Source: Aureimonas psammosilenae
GTDB lineage: Bacteria; Pseudomonadota; Alphaproteobacteria; Rhizobiales; Rhizobiaceae
NCBI RefSeq assembly: GCF_009176975.1
Contig: NZ_WEZG01000007.1
Span: 62,001-126,000, forward strand
Direction of reading: 5' to 3'
DNA: 64,000 bases
This document shows, one piece after another, positions 7,713 through 15,112 of the stretch (position 1 is the stretch's first letter; each line of letters opens with the position of its first letter). Below the pieces are notes generated by a model. The model was not told the origin of the DNA and did not search any database. It saw only the letters and a list, made by a program, of their open reading frames with translations. A program made the translations under genes and the position numbers.

Positions 7713-10304
7713 ATGGCCCGCTCGAAAGAGAACGACCTTTCCGTTGGTTTAGAACTCCGTATCGACAAGCTCGAAAAGAGCCTCGCCCGCGCAAACCAAC
7801 TTGCCGAGCGCGGCCTGGGCCAGATGGAAAAGCGCAGTCGCGAAGCCGCCGCCCGCATGGAAAAGGACATGGCTAAAGCCGCTGACGGCATCGGCGCCAA
7901 GTTCGCCAATCTCGGCAAAGGGGCCTTCGCTGGCCTTGCCGGCAGTCTTGCGGCGTTCAGCGTTGGCGGAACCGTTCAGGCCTTCCGGCAGGTGGCATCC
8001 TCTGTCGCCATGATCGGGAACGAAGCCAAGCGCGCCGGCCTGTCGACAAAGGCGTTTCAGGAACTCTCCTACGTCGCCACGCAAACGCGCGTTCCAGTAG
8101 ACGCCCTTATCGACGGCATGAAGGAGCTTGGCCTTCGCGCGGACGAATACATCATCACCGGATCGGGCTCCGCTGCCGAGTCCTTCAAGCGCCTAGGCTA
8201 CACTGCTGACGACTTGAAGAAGAAGCTTGCCGATCCCACGGCGCTCTTCACCGAGATCATCGACAAGGTTCAGGGCCTCAATGAAGCGGCCCGAAACCGC
8301 GTCTTTGACGAACTTTTCGGCGGCACAGGTGGCGAACGCTTTGTCGAGATCATCGACAAGGGCGGCGAAGGTATCCGCCGGATGATCAAGGAAGCGAACG
8401 ACCTGGGAATCATCATGGACGATAAGATGATTGCCAAGGCTGACGAGGTGGACCGGAAGTTTAACCTCATCGCCACGGTTGTCGGATCGAAGCTCAAAGG
8501 CGCGATTGTCGAGGCGACCGAAGCTCTCAGCGAGTTCCTGGACCAGTTCCGTTCGGTTCAGGATCAGGGCGCGAACACACTGCGGCGCAACATCGCCGTG
8601 AACTTTCAGGATCAGGCCGCGAAGCGCTACGAGATTGACGACCTTCGCGAGCAACAGCGCAACTTCCCGCCGAACATGCAGCAAGCGAATGAATCGGAAA
8701 TCCGCGTTCGCGAAGCCGAACTGGCGAAGCTCGAAGGGGAGTATCGGGACCTTCAGGCGGCGTTGGACAAATATACCGGCATGACCTCTTCCGCCGCGAA
8801 CAGCGTCAGCCGGCTTGGGGGCGCTGCCGATGCCGCTGCCGTCGAGCTTCACCCGCGCCAGCCCGAGAAGGGCAACCTTGAGCCCCTCAATCGCTACAAC
8901 GACGCCGTTGCGAGGGAAGTCGCCAAGAAGGGAATGCTTGATCTCATCGGCCACACCGAAGGGACCGATAAGGGGCGCGGCTATAACGAAACGCTCGGCT
9001 ATGGGAAGTTCACGGGCGGCGACGTGAACCTCACGGCCATGACGCTGAAAGAGGTTCAGGCGCTTCAGCGTCAGATGCTTGCGCACCCGGATAACAAGTT
9101 CAATTCGTCGGCAGTCGGGCGCTACCAGATCGTCGGCAAGACGATGAAGGGCCTTATGGGAGAGATGGGCCTATCGGGCGACGAACTCTTCAGCCCCGCC
9201 CTTCAGGACCGTATGGCGCAGCAACTTCTTCGGCGCCGTGGAAGCGATCTCGCTGGCCTTCGCTCCGAATGGACCAGCCTTCAGAACGTGCCGGACGGCG
9301 CCATTCAAACCGGACTTGGCGTCTCGCAACAGACTATGCCCGGACGTGACGAAGGCGTTCAAACGGCGATCGACAAGCGCAAGGAACTCTCGGCAGCGTA
9401 TCAAGAGATCGTCGGAAGCTCCGTCGAGTTCATCGCGCAACAAAACCTTGAAGGCTCCACGCTCGGCATGACGGCACAACAGGCCGCGAAGCTGCGATAC
9501 GAGCAAGGGCTTCTGAACGAGGCTTACCGGGCTGGCATCACGTTGACGCCGGAACAGCGCGCCGAACTTTCGCAGCTGGCGGCCGGCATGGCGGAAGTTG
9601 AGGTTGCAACGGCCAAAGCTGCCGAGACGCAAGAGCATATGCGCGAGGTTCAAAGCTTCCTGGCGGAAGGCGCGTCCGGGTTCTTCTCTTCGATCATCAC
9701 CGGCAGCGCTTCGGCGCAACAGGCCTTGCAACGCCTTCTGTCTTCGCTTGCGGACGCGGCGCTTCAGGCGGCGTTCCTGGGACAGGGGCCGCTCGGCAAG
9801 CTCTTCGGAGGCGGGGCCGGCATCTTCGGCACCCTCGTTGGCGGGCTCTTCGGCGGCGCTTCGATCTCAGCTGGCACAACGGCGGCAATCTCAGCCGGGG
9901 CCGTTGGCGCTTTCGCCAGCGGCGGGCATGTGCGCGGACCTGGGACCGGAACGAGTGATAGCGTCCTGGCGCGTCTCTCAAATGGCGAATTCGTCGTCAA
10001 CGCTCAATCGACCGCAAAGCACCGGGCGCTTTTGGAAGCGGTCAACAGCGGCAACATTCCCGCTTTCGCGACCGGCGGGCTTGTCGGCAGGGCGGCAAGC
10101 GGCGGCAGTTCCAGCATGGCAAGCCAAACCGTCAACATCGCACCCGTCATCACCGTGAACGCGGCGCAGGGTGGCGACTCGAAAGCGAACGACGAAGCGG
10201 CACGGAAGACCGCTGCAGCGATCGACGCTCAAATGCGGGCGACGATTCAACAGGAGTTGCAACGCGCCATGCGACCGGGGGGCGTATTTAGGAATGGCCG
10301 ATAG
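7713..10304 (+). CDS. Tail tape measure protein with embedded lambda-R-like muramidase domain
   Basis: An 863-residue protein. Residues 15-60 are coiled-coil-like and a hydrophobic segment follows (GAFAGLAGSLAAFSVGG). Residues about 405-535 form a domain strikingly like the lambda endolysin R (GH104 transglycosylase): MLDLIGHTEGTDKGRGYN aligns with its catalytic-Glu block, and SSAVGRYQIVGKTM aligns with its GAGRYQ block. A second hydrophobic, Gly/Ala-rich stretch lies near 690-740. The C-terminus has the common tape-measure ending FASGGHVRGPGTGTSDSVLA, then LSNGEFVVNA. The muramidase would open peptidoglycan during DNA entry. Confidence 0.93.
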   Translation: MARSKENDLSVGLELRIDKLEKSLARANQLAERGLGQMEKRSREAAARMEKDMAKAADGIGAKFANLGKGAFAGLAGSLAAFSVGGTVQAFRQVASSVAMIGNEAKRAGLSTKAFQELSYVATQTRVPVDALIDGMKELGLRADEYIITGSGSAAESFKRLGYTADDLKKKLADPTALFTEIIDKVQGLNEAARNRVFDELFGGTGGERFVEIIDKGGEGIRRMIKEANDLGIIMDDKMIAKADEVDRKFNLIATVVGSKLKGAIVEATEALSEFLDQFRSVQDQGANTLRRNIAVNFQDQAAKRYEIDDLREQQRNFPPNMQQANESEIRVREAELAKLEGEYRDLQAALDKYTGMTSSAANSVSRLGGAADAAAVELHPRQPEKGNLEPLNRYNDAVAREVAKKGMLDLIGHTEGTDKGRGYNETLGYGKFTGGDVNLTAMTLKEVQALQRQMLAHPDNKFNSSAVGRYQIVGKTMKGLMGEMGLSGDELFSPALQDRMAQQLLRRRGSDLAGLRSEWTSLQNVPDGAIQTGLGVSQQTMPGRDEGVQTAIDKRKELSAAYQEIVGSSVEFIAQQNLEGSTLGMTAQQAAKLRYEQGLLNEAYRAGITLTPEQRAELSQLAAGMAEVEVATAKAAETQEHMREVQSFLAEGASGFFSSIITGSASAQQALQRLLSSLADAALQAAFLGQGPLGKLFGGGAGIFGTLVGGLFGGASISAGTTAAISAGAVGAFASGGHVRGPGTGTSDSVLARLSNGEFVVNAQSTAKHRALLEAVNSGNIPAFATGGLVGRAASGGSSSMASQTVNIAPVITVNAAQGGDSKANDEAARKTAAAIDAQMRATIQQELQRAMRPGGVFRNGR

Positions 10305-10391
10305 CTGATAAATCGCTGACCTTCGCCAATACTGATAAAGGAAATGGCCGGCCATTTCCGGCATGACATCGCTTTGAACGAGGATTCAGGT

Positions 10392-10592
10392 ATGCCCGAC
10401 TATAAATCTCAAATCGGGGATGCAGTGCGAGAGATCATCGATGCTGCCCCGGATATTCTGACGCAAGTCGAAGACTGTGATTTTGATGAATACGACCATA
10501 TGGAAGTTGTGACGAAACCACTGTTCGATCAGGTTGACGAGATCAGGCGATTGATCTCGAACTTGCGGCACTCCGTTATTACCGGGAAATAA
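10392..10592 (+). CDS. Small acidic phage protein of unknown function
   Basis: A 66-residue protein starting MPDYKSQIGDAVREIIDAAP, with a very acidic middle (EDCDFDEYDH) and a helical C-terminus. No family is recognised. The start at 10392 is chosen because an AGG-containing site lies just ahead; a longer form starting at 10344 is possible. It is the last gene in line with the tail operon and is followed by a gene-poor stretch. Confidence 0.6.
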   Translation: MPDYKSQIGDAVREIIDAAPDILTQVEDCDFDEYDHMEVVTKPLFDQVDEIRRLISNLRHSVITGK

Positions 10593-10614
10593 GCATCATA
10601 CCGGCTGGAAGAGT

Positions 10615-10667
10615 GAAACAAATTGTGATTGTTTCTCCTCTGTTGCGTTTCGCTCTTTCTTCGAAAC
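10615..10667. promoter_or_regulatory. Two GTTTC/GAAAC inverted repeats (operator-like)
   Basis: The first repeat is GAAACAA-N7-TTGTTTC (10615-10635). The second is GTTTCG-N9-CGAAAC (10647-10667). Four GAAAC/GTTTC half sites in 53 bases, just upstream of a TATACT box near 10686, look like repressor binding sites over a promoter. Function is inferred from layout only. Confidence 0.4.
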
Positions 10668-10729
10668 ATTTCCCGTAATCCACGCTATACTATCATCAGC
10701 GCGTTAGATGGGCGCATACGAAGCAAGAC

Positions 10730-10755
10730 CAGGGGCCGGTGCTGACCGGCCCCTG
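10730..10755. terminator. Perfect 11-bp hairpin, terminator-like but without T-run
   Basis: Arms CAGGGGCCGGT and ACCGGCCCCTG surround a GCTG loop. No T-tract follows on either strand, so intrinsic termination would be weak. It lies about 40 bases after a possible -10 box, so it could also be the 3' hairpin of a short RNA. Confidence 0.4.
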
Positions 10756-11122
10756 CCTATATCGGCCCCATGAAATCGCAGTGTCGGGAACATGACCGAC
10801 CGCTTGAGACACGCCGAAGTCGCCCGGACATCGATACGCCCGCTCCCCGATAGAGAATATCGGACGCCCGTCATCGGTAAGCGCCGCAACGCTCGCCAGC
10901 GTTGGAAAGACTGCCATAAAAGACGGCGCCCTGTCCTTTCATCATTTCGAACGACAACGCCGGCTATGGTCCGGTGGAGACAGTTGCCGGCCGTAGTGCT
11001 TCGCTTTCGGGCGATAACCGCGATGATCGAAAGATCGGGTTTCGGAGGACATGACCGGGCAAGGATCGCCGCCCGGTCGGCATCAGCAACCAATCCTCTT
11101 ACGCTCCTGCCGACGCAGGATA

Positions 11123-11192
11123 TTACCTCTTACCAGATACGGGCAAACGGTAAGCCATGTGCTTTCTCGTCTGTAGTATCTGGTAGGGGTAA
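11123..11192. repeat. Inverted repeat with 18/17-base arms
   Basis: The left arm TTACCTCTTACCAGATAC (11123-11140) faces the right arm GTATCTGGTAGGGGTAA (11176-11192), matching except for a small mismatch in the middle. The 35-base spacer holds GGTAAGCC, which also occurs beside the right arm. It may be a binding site or a replication-linked structure. Confidence 0.55.
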
Positions 11193-11388
11193 GCCTATCT
11201 CTGCAGGATGTTATGAAAGAAAGAAATTAAAAACAGAAAACATGCGGGCGAGCGAAGCGAGCCTTTGTCCGAGCGATAGCGAGGACGTTAGGAGTATATG
11301 TTCAATCAATATTGATTTACACGCGAAAATAGTCCGTTTGATTTAAATAATAGTCTTGCGCGCGGAATCGCACTGACTCATAAAGCGC

Positions 11389-11733
11389 GTGTTCACCGTG
11401 CTTCAGGGGTTGGAAGTGCTCGAAATTCCGAATCTTTACAATGACGGTTCCGGCTGGAACGTCGCGCTCTATGGCGAAAGCTGGCACAAGCTTTCGCGCG
11501 ATCTCTTGGAAGCGTTCTCGCGTCCGATCGTCCTGGCGACCGACCGCGAAGCCTTCATCGCGGAAGCGCTCGCAGAGAACGGGATCGTCTCTGATACCGT
11601 CGCGGCCGATCTCCACGCCGAACGCCAGCAAACCCTTCCGGCCGCTCTGAAGCCCGCCGCAGTGGCAGCTTCGATCGCGCCGGTTCCCGCGGACGTGTTG
11701 GATGGCTTTGCGGCGGCCGCCGCAGTCGCCTAA
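11389..11733 (+). CDS. Hypothetical prophage protein
   Basis: A 114-residue frame with host-like codon use, starting with GTG (another GTG lies three codons on). The N-terminal part VLEIPNLYNDGSGWNVALYG looks like a compact fold; the C-terminal third is Ala-rich. There is no clear ribosome binding site and no known family. The opposite strand also has an open frame, but its translation looks less like a protein. The stop lies inside an 18-bp direct repeat. Confidence 0.45.
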   Translation: MFTVLQGLEVLEIPNLYNDGSGWNVALYGESWHKLSRDLLEAFSRPIVLATDREAFIAEALAENGIVSDTVAADLHAERQQTLPAALKPAAVAASIAPVPADVLDGFAAAAAVA

Positions 11734-11768
11734 TCTGCTAAAACGTCGGATCGCCTAATCGGCTAAAA
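11726..11768. repeat. Two 18-bp direct repeats, 25-bp period
   Basis: TCGCCTAATCTGCTAAAA (11726-11743) is followed by TCGCCTAATCGGCTAAAA (11751-11768), with 17 of 18 bases the same and a spacing of 25 bases start to start. The arrangement is iteron- or operator-like. The first copy overlaps the end of the preceding frame. Confidence 0.6.
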
Positions 11769-11934
11769 TCCGCGCGACAACTCTCTTGATATCCATCCGA
11801 AAGGATGGCTCCGTCCTTCTCGTAGCAAGCACGAACTACCGAGAAACCAGCCGAGACGCGCCAACGTCCCGGTCGGATGAATGCGCCATGTCTTCAGCAT
11901 GGCGAAGTGCATTAGAGCGAATGAGGAATAGCAC

Positions 11935-12114
11935 ATGCAGATCGATGACGAGAAGTCACACGCTGAACGGCTGAACATGATCGCGGCTGGCGTCGCCAAG
12001 GAACGTGCAAAAGGCGATCCGAAGGAGGGACGAGGAAAAGCGTTCGGTGCCGGCAAACTGGATGGAGTTGAATTCGTTGGCAACGGCAATGAAGGCAAGG
12101 AGGAACGGCATTGA
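11935..12114 (+). CDS. Small phage protein of unknown function (59 aa)
   Basis: A 59-residue highly charged protein, MQIDDEKSHAERLNMIAAGV at its start and rich in K, E and G afterwards. No family is recognised. Its TGA overlaps the TTG start of the next gene (TTGA), and the ribosome binding site GGAGG for that gene lies within its last codons, so the two are translationally coupled. Confidence 0.6.
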   Translation: MQIDDEKSHAERLNMIAAGVAKERAKGDPKEGRGKAFGAGKLDGVEFVGNGNEGKEERH

Positions 12115-12584
12115 GCGCTCTGGCCTTCAATCCCTCACGCGGCGGTCGCGCCCCACCCGATATTCGACGGCGGTTCGCGGAACTCGTTGACCGTTATGTC
12201 ATCGATCAGAGGATGACGCCTAATGAGGATCGGGAACTCAATTCCCTTGCTGGCAAGCTTTGGAATTGCACCGATCGCATTCCAGGTTTGCTTCGCTCCG
12301 ATATCGAAGAGTTGAGCCAAACATTCGACAAGCCGGCGCGCAACTATGCGCAAGCAGCAAGAATCGTCCGGGCGCATATTAGAAAGGCAACTGCCGAACC
12401 GAAGTCGCTGGAAGCCATCCTCGCTGAAGTGCCGCGCTACAAACCCAACGTGATCGATGGCGAGTTCGTTATGGTTGAAGTGCCGTGCGATCCATACGAC
12501 GAGGTTATCGCGTTGCTCGACCGCTTGATGGCACCGAAGCCGCGTGTTCGTGTGAAGGCGATATCGCGTCTTCTTACGGTCTGA
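12111..12584 (+). CDS. Hypothetical prophage protein (157 aa)
   Basis: A 157-residue protein starting with TTG. The start is supported by GGAGGAACGGCA immediately ahead and by a four-base overlap with the preceding stop. It is basic and mostly helical, with no membrane segment and no motif I recognise. It forms a two-gene unit with the 59-residue gene before it. Confidence 0.6.
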   Translation: MSALAFNPSRGGRAPPDIRRRFAELVDRYVIDQRMTPNEDRELNSLAGKLWNCTDRIPGLLRSDIEELSQTFDKPARNYAQAARIVRAHIRKATAEPKSLEAILAEVPRYKPNVIDGEFVMVEVPCDPYDEVIALLDRLMAPKPRVRVKAISRLLTV

Positions 12585-12695
12585 TCCCCGTAGACTTTGT
12601 AGACCCATTCAGGCGCCGCCGGGCGCCTGTTTCGGCCATTGATGTTGAAGGTGGTTGTGCGATGTTAGCTTCGAAATCAGTTTGAAGGTCGCTCA

Positions 12696-13796
12696 ATGTC
12701 GAACCAATCCAACACCATTACCATCAAAGCAGAAGGACCGAATGCCGTTCGGAACTCCCGCGTCTTACACATTTTCAATCAAATGAACTGGTCTGTAAAA
12801 AATACGTATGAGGAAGATTACGAGATTACGCTCCTCATCAATGAGGAGGAATCTAGCGTTCAAGCATCAGTAACACTTGCGGAAAACCCAGTTGTTGAAA
12901 TCTCGCAAGGGTTGATAGACTCCCTTGCTGCTTATTTTCAGGTAGACATGAATACCAAGCAAGAAATATTAGGTGAGACCATTGCTGATGGCGCGCCTAT
13001 CAAGGGATCTTTCAATTCAGCGTCTGCAAACTTCCTAGAAGCCTTTCTTGGTCTAAATCTTGGCGAAATACTTAGTAGGGAGCAAACAGAAATAATCAAG
13101 AAGAGATGTTCGTTAGGAAATTTGTTATTCGACAACGCAATCTTCTTTGTCCTAGCGCATGAAGTTGCGCACGTAATACAGGGCCATACGGCATACCTTC
13201 GAAACCAACACAACTTCGCCCTTCTCAAAATGACGGACGTCTTTCATTCTGAGAACGATATAACTCGCATCATACAGGCTTTAGAGCTTGATGCAGATAT
13301 AGTCGCCTTCAAGAACATGCTAAACCGGAAAGTAGCTGTAGATTTTCCGATTGTCTTGAACAATTGGAATGGGTATTTCAAAGCAGACGTTACAGACCTT
13401 GCTTTTGAGTCATATGCTGTGTATACTGCTTTCCGAATGCTTTATCAGTATTCTCCAGATGACTTAGTCGACTCGAATTTGCTCGATCATCCCCCGCTGC
13501 TTTTCAGAATGTTCACCAGCGCGGGCGCCGCAATGTTCTTCCAGTTGCCTGTCAAATACGGCGCATTCTCTTGTAACCTCGAACATCAGATGGAACTTTG
13601 CCGAAGAATTCTGCAATCTGCAGAGGATTCATTTTGTGGAATCACTTTCCTTGATCGTGACCTGAGTCTTCTTCCTAAGTTCAACGATGAATTCTTAGTA
13701 ACAAGCCAACGATTCGTTCAAGAAACGCTACGGAATTTGGAGCATCTTGACAGCGAATTGAAGCAATACCGTTGGAAACCAAAACTCAATGAGTGA
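12696..13796 (+). CDS. Putative HExxH zinc metallopeptidase (prophage cargo)
   Basis: A 366-residue protein. The zinc site is FFVLAHEVAHVIQGH, with HEVAH at residues 155-159. A downstream acidic block LELDADIVAF near residues 202-211 would supply the third ligand, as in gluzincin-type and M48-like peptidases. No signal peptide or membrane helix is obvious, so it probably acts in the cytoplasm. One hand-counted 60-base line (13201-13260) has 26 G/C, far below the host genes, which suggests recent acquisition. A 63-residue gene overlaps its 3' end by 8 bases. Position at the prophage edge is typical for phage cargo genes. The family is not identified; a Lit-like role (phage exclusion peptidase) is only a hypothesis. 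Confidence 0.7.
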   Translation: MSNQSNTITIKAEGPNAVRNSRVLHIFNQMNWSVKNTYEEDYEITLLINEEESSVQASVTLAENPVVEISQGLIDSLAAYFQVDMNTKQEILGETIADGAPIKGSFNSASANFLEAFLGLNLGEILSREQTEIIKKRCSLGNLLFDNAIFFVLAHEVAHVIQGHTAYLRNQHNFALLKMTDVFHSENDITRIIQALELDADIVAFKNMLNRKVAVDFPIVLNNWNGYFKADVTDLAFESYAVYTAFRMLYQYSPDDLVDSNLLDHPPLLFRMFTSAGAAMFFQLPVKYGAFSCNLEHQMELCRRILQSAEDSFCGITFLDRDLSLLPKFNDEFLVTSQRFVQETLRNLEHLDSELKQYRWKPKLNE

Positions 13797-13980
13797 CCAT
13801 GCTGTCCTTCATAGAGGGGATTCGTATGTGACCTCAGACGGCGAAATACGTTTCGTTCTCACTGTCGCTGGGGATAAGGTCGCTTTTCGTGTGCGGGGGA
13901 AAATGTCTCTTGCACCGTTCTGGCAAGATGAGTGCGACTTCCTACGCGATTGCGTGCGTTTGCGAACGCATAAGAGTTAA
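13789..13980 (+). CDS. Small partner protein overlapping the metallopeptidase (63 aa)
   Basis: A 63-residue protein, MSDHAVLHRGDSYVTSDGEI at the start, with alternating strand-type sequence and the aromatic block LAPFWQDECDFLRD. No known family is recognised. It overlaps the metallopeptidase by 8 bases, which implies coupled synthesis and suggests that the two act together, for example as enzyme and inhibitor or specificity factor. That role is inference from gene order. Confidence 0.6.
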   Translation: MSDHAVLHRGDSYVTSDGEIRFVLTVAGDKVAFRVRGKMSLAPFWQDECDFLRDCVRLRTHKS

Positions 13981-14368
13981 TAAATTGTTACCTCAATCAG
14001 ATAGAAATGTTGGGGCTGTAGCTAATCGGTAATCGCTCTGTCGAATATCGGCGTTGAACTGACTGCAACCTACCAAAAAGCATACCCTACCACCTACCAA
14101 AAAGGCATTTTCCAAAAGCTATTTATACAACAAAAGCAATCACCTATCGGAAAGACATCAGAGTTCAATCCTCTCTCGCAGCACCATTTATTTCCCGCCA
14201 ACATGGCATATCCGCATCGCCTCGGTCGCGATTGGCGGCGGTGGTTTGCGGATTGTCCGCATCCGGAATATCGCACATCCATTCGGTCGGTGAGGGTCCT
14301 CGGGCGATGCCTTTGGATGTCTGCTGCCCGGCCGTGACGGGCGGGTATCGCCCGCGGAAAGGCATGGA
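13981..14368. other. Non-coding prophage/host junction zone
   Basis: No protein gene is supported. A/T-rich phage-like sequence gives way to GC-rich host sequence between about 14100 and 14220. Near-identical direct repeats ACCTACCAAAAAGCAT (14068-14083) and ACCTACCAAAAAGGCAT (14092-14108) lie in this zone. A CGGGCG-loop-CGCCCG hairpin (about 14337-14354) precedes the next gene. No tRNA gene or integrase is seen, so the attachment site cannot be fixed. Confidence 0.45.
14068..14108. repeat. Direct repeat pair at the prophage edge
   Basis: Two copies of ACCTACCAAAAAG(G)CAT with a 24-base period, separated by a CCCTACC-containing spacer. Short repeats like these occur as integrase arm sites or phage operators, but no integrase gene is in view to support either. 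Confidence 0.45.
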
Positions 14369-14668
14369 ATGAGCGAGATCAACAATGTCCTGAAAGCCCT
14401 GGCCGGCGCGGCTCAGGATCTTCACGCCAAGACGCAGGCCTTGGATATCCTGGTTCGTGCTCTTTATGTCGAGCGCGCCGTCGCCAAGGGCCTGTTCCCG
14501 GCCGAAGCGGAGGACGAGGTCCTCTCGCTCGTGGACAGCGTGTCGGCGTCCGAGGGCGACGATCCCGACGTGGCCGAGCAGTTTCTTTCCGGGGTGCAGC
14601 GGGCATTGGCGGATTTCGGGCAGGCGCTGCGCGAGCAACTCGACGAAACGCAGCACCCTCCGGAATAG
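14369..14668 (+). CDS. Hypothetical helical protein (99 aa)
   Basis: A 99-residue protein, mostly amphipathic helix (MSEINNVLKALAGAAQDLHA and LVRALYVERAVAKGLFPAEA). There is no signal peptide and no recognised domain. It is the first host-like gene to the right of the prophage, judged by GC-rich codon use. It stands alone on its strand. Confidence 0.65.
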   Translation: MSEINNVLKALAGAAQDLHAKTQALDILVRALYVERAVAKGLFPAEAEDEVLSLVDSVSASEGDDPDVAEQFLSGVQRALADFGQALREQLDETQHPPE

Positions 14669-14947
14669 GAGCGCCGAACAATACCTCCGGGCGGAGAATG
14701 GACAAGGGATTATTGTCCGATACCGAGGAGCGAAGCGCAGTCGATGCGAGGGCGCATCGGCGAGCATTCGCGATGGTCCGGAGGACGGGCGAAACAGGCG
14801 GCTCGCCCGGAGCGGCAAAAGAACCGGCCAGCCGACCCCGCGAGGTTTTATCAGGCGCTTCAAAGCCGGCCGCGACCCGCGTTAAGCAAGCCTTAACCTT
14901 ATGGGCCGAGCCTTATGGGTGGCGCCAACGAATGCAAAGGAGATCCA

Positions 14948-15049
14948 ATGCAATCGCTCAAACGCTCTCCGTCCCTTGGTATCTGCGTCGGGACGCTTGT
15001 CGGAATGGCGATGGTCGCGGCGCCGCTCGCCATCGTCGCATTCGCTTAA
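14948..15049 (+). CDS. 33-residue single-pass membrane peptide
   Basis: A very short gene: MQSLKRSPSLGICVGTLVGM followed by a hydrophobic run to the stop. The ATG has a strong ribosome binding site (AAGGAGATCCA). The peptide is one membrane helix with a basic N-terminus. Nothing in the surroundings gives a function. Confidence 0.55.
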   Translation: MQSLKRSPSLGICVGTLVGMAMVAAPLAIVAFA

Positions 15050-15058
15050 AATATCCTC

Positions 15059-15091
15059 AGCCGTTGGGGAGGGCGTATTCTTCTCCAACGG
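15059..15091. terminator. Hairpin between convergent genes
   Basis: CCGTTGGGGAG pairs with CTCCAACGG. Read on the minus strand it follows the end of the hydrolase gene, and a short T-rich stretch (ATATTTT) comes soon after. It therefore most likely ends minus-strand transcription. Confidence 0.45.
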
Positions 15092-15112
15092 CGTCTCGGG
15101 CCGTTCTTCCTT

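Larger units (their letters stand above)
10593..11388. other. Gene-poor 0.8 kb stretch of the prophage with repeats and a possible promoter
   Basis: I see no convincing protein gene here; the open frames present have no codon bias or start signals like their neighbours. The stretch holds GTTTC/GAAAC inverted repeats (10615-10667), a TATACT -10-like box (about 10686-10691), an 11-bp perfect hairpin (10730-10755), and a second near-perfect inverted repeat (11123-11192). The part from 11210 to 11350 is visibly A/T-rich. It may be a phage control region. Confidence 0.5.

Noticed and set aside
10792-11346. A 184-codon open frame on the plus strand
   Set aside because: Its translation is Arg/Ser-rich, has no start signals and runs through inverted repeats and an A/T-rich stretch; it looks like a chance frame.
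12485-12685. A 66-codon frame overlapping the end of a prophage gene
   Set aside because: No ribosome binding site, out of frame with a better-supported gene, and the protein sequence is not credible.
14014-14075. A tRNA-like stretch (GGGGCTGTAGCTAATCGGTA and following bases)
   Set aside because: The 5' part resembles a tRNA acceptor and D-arm, but no matching 3' acceptor strand, no anticodon stem and no T-arm (GGTTCRA) can be drawn.
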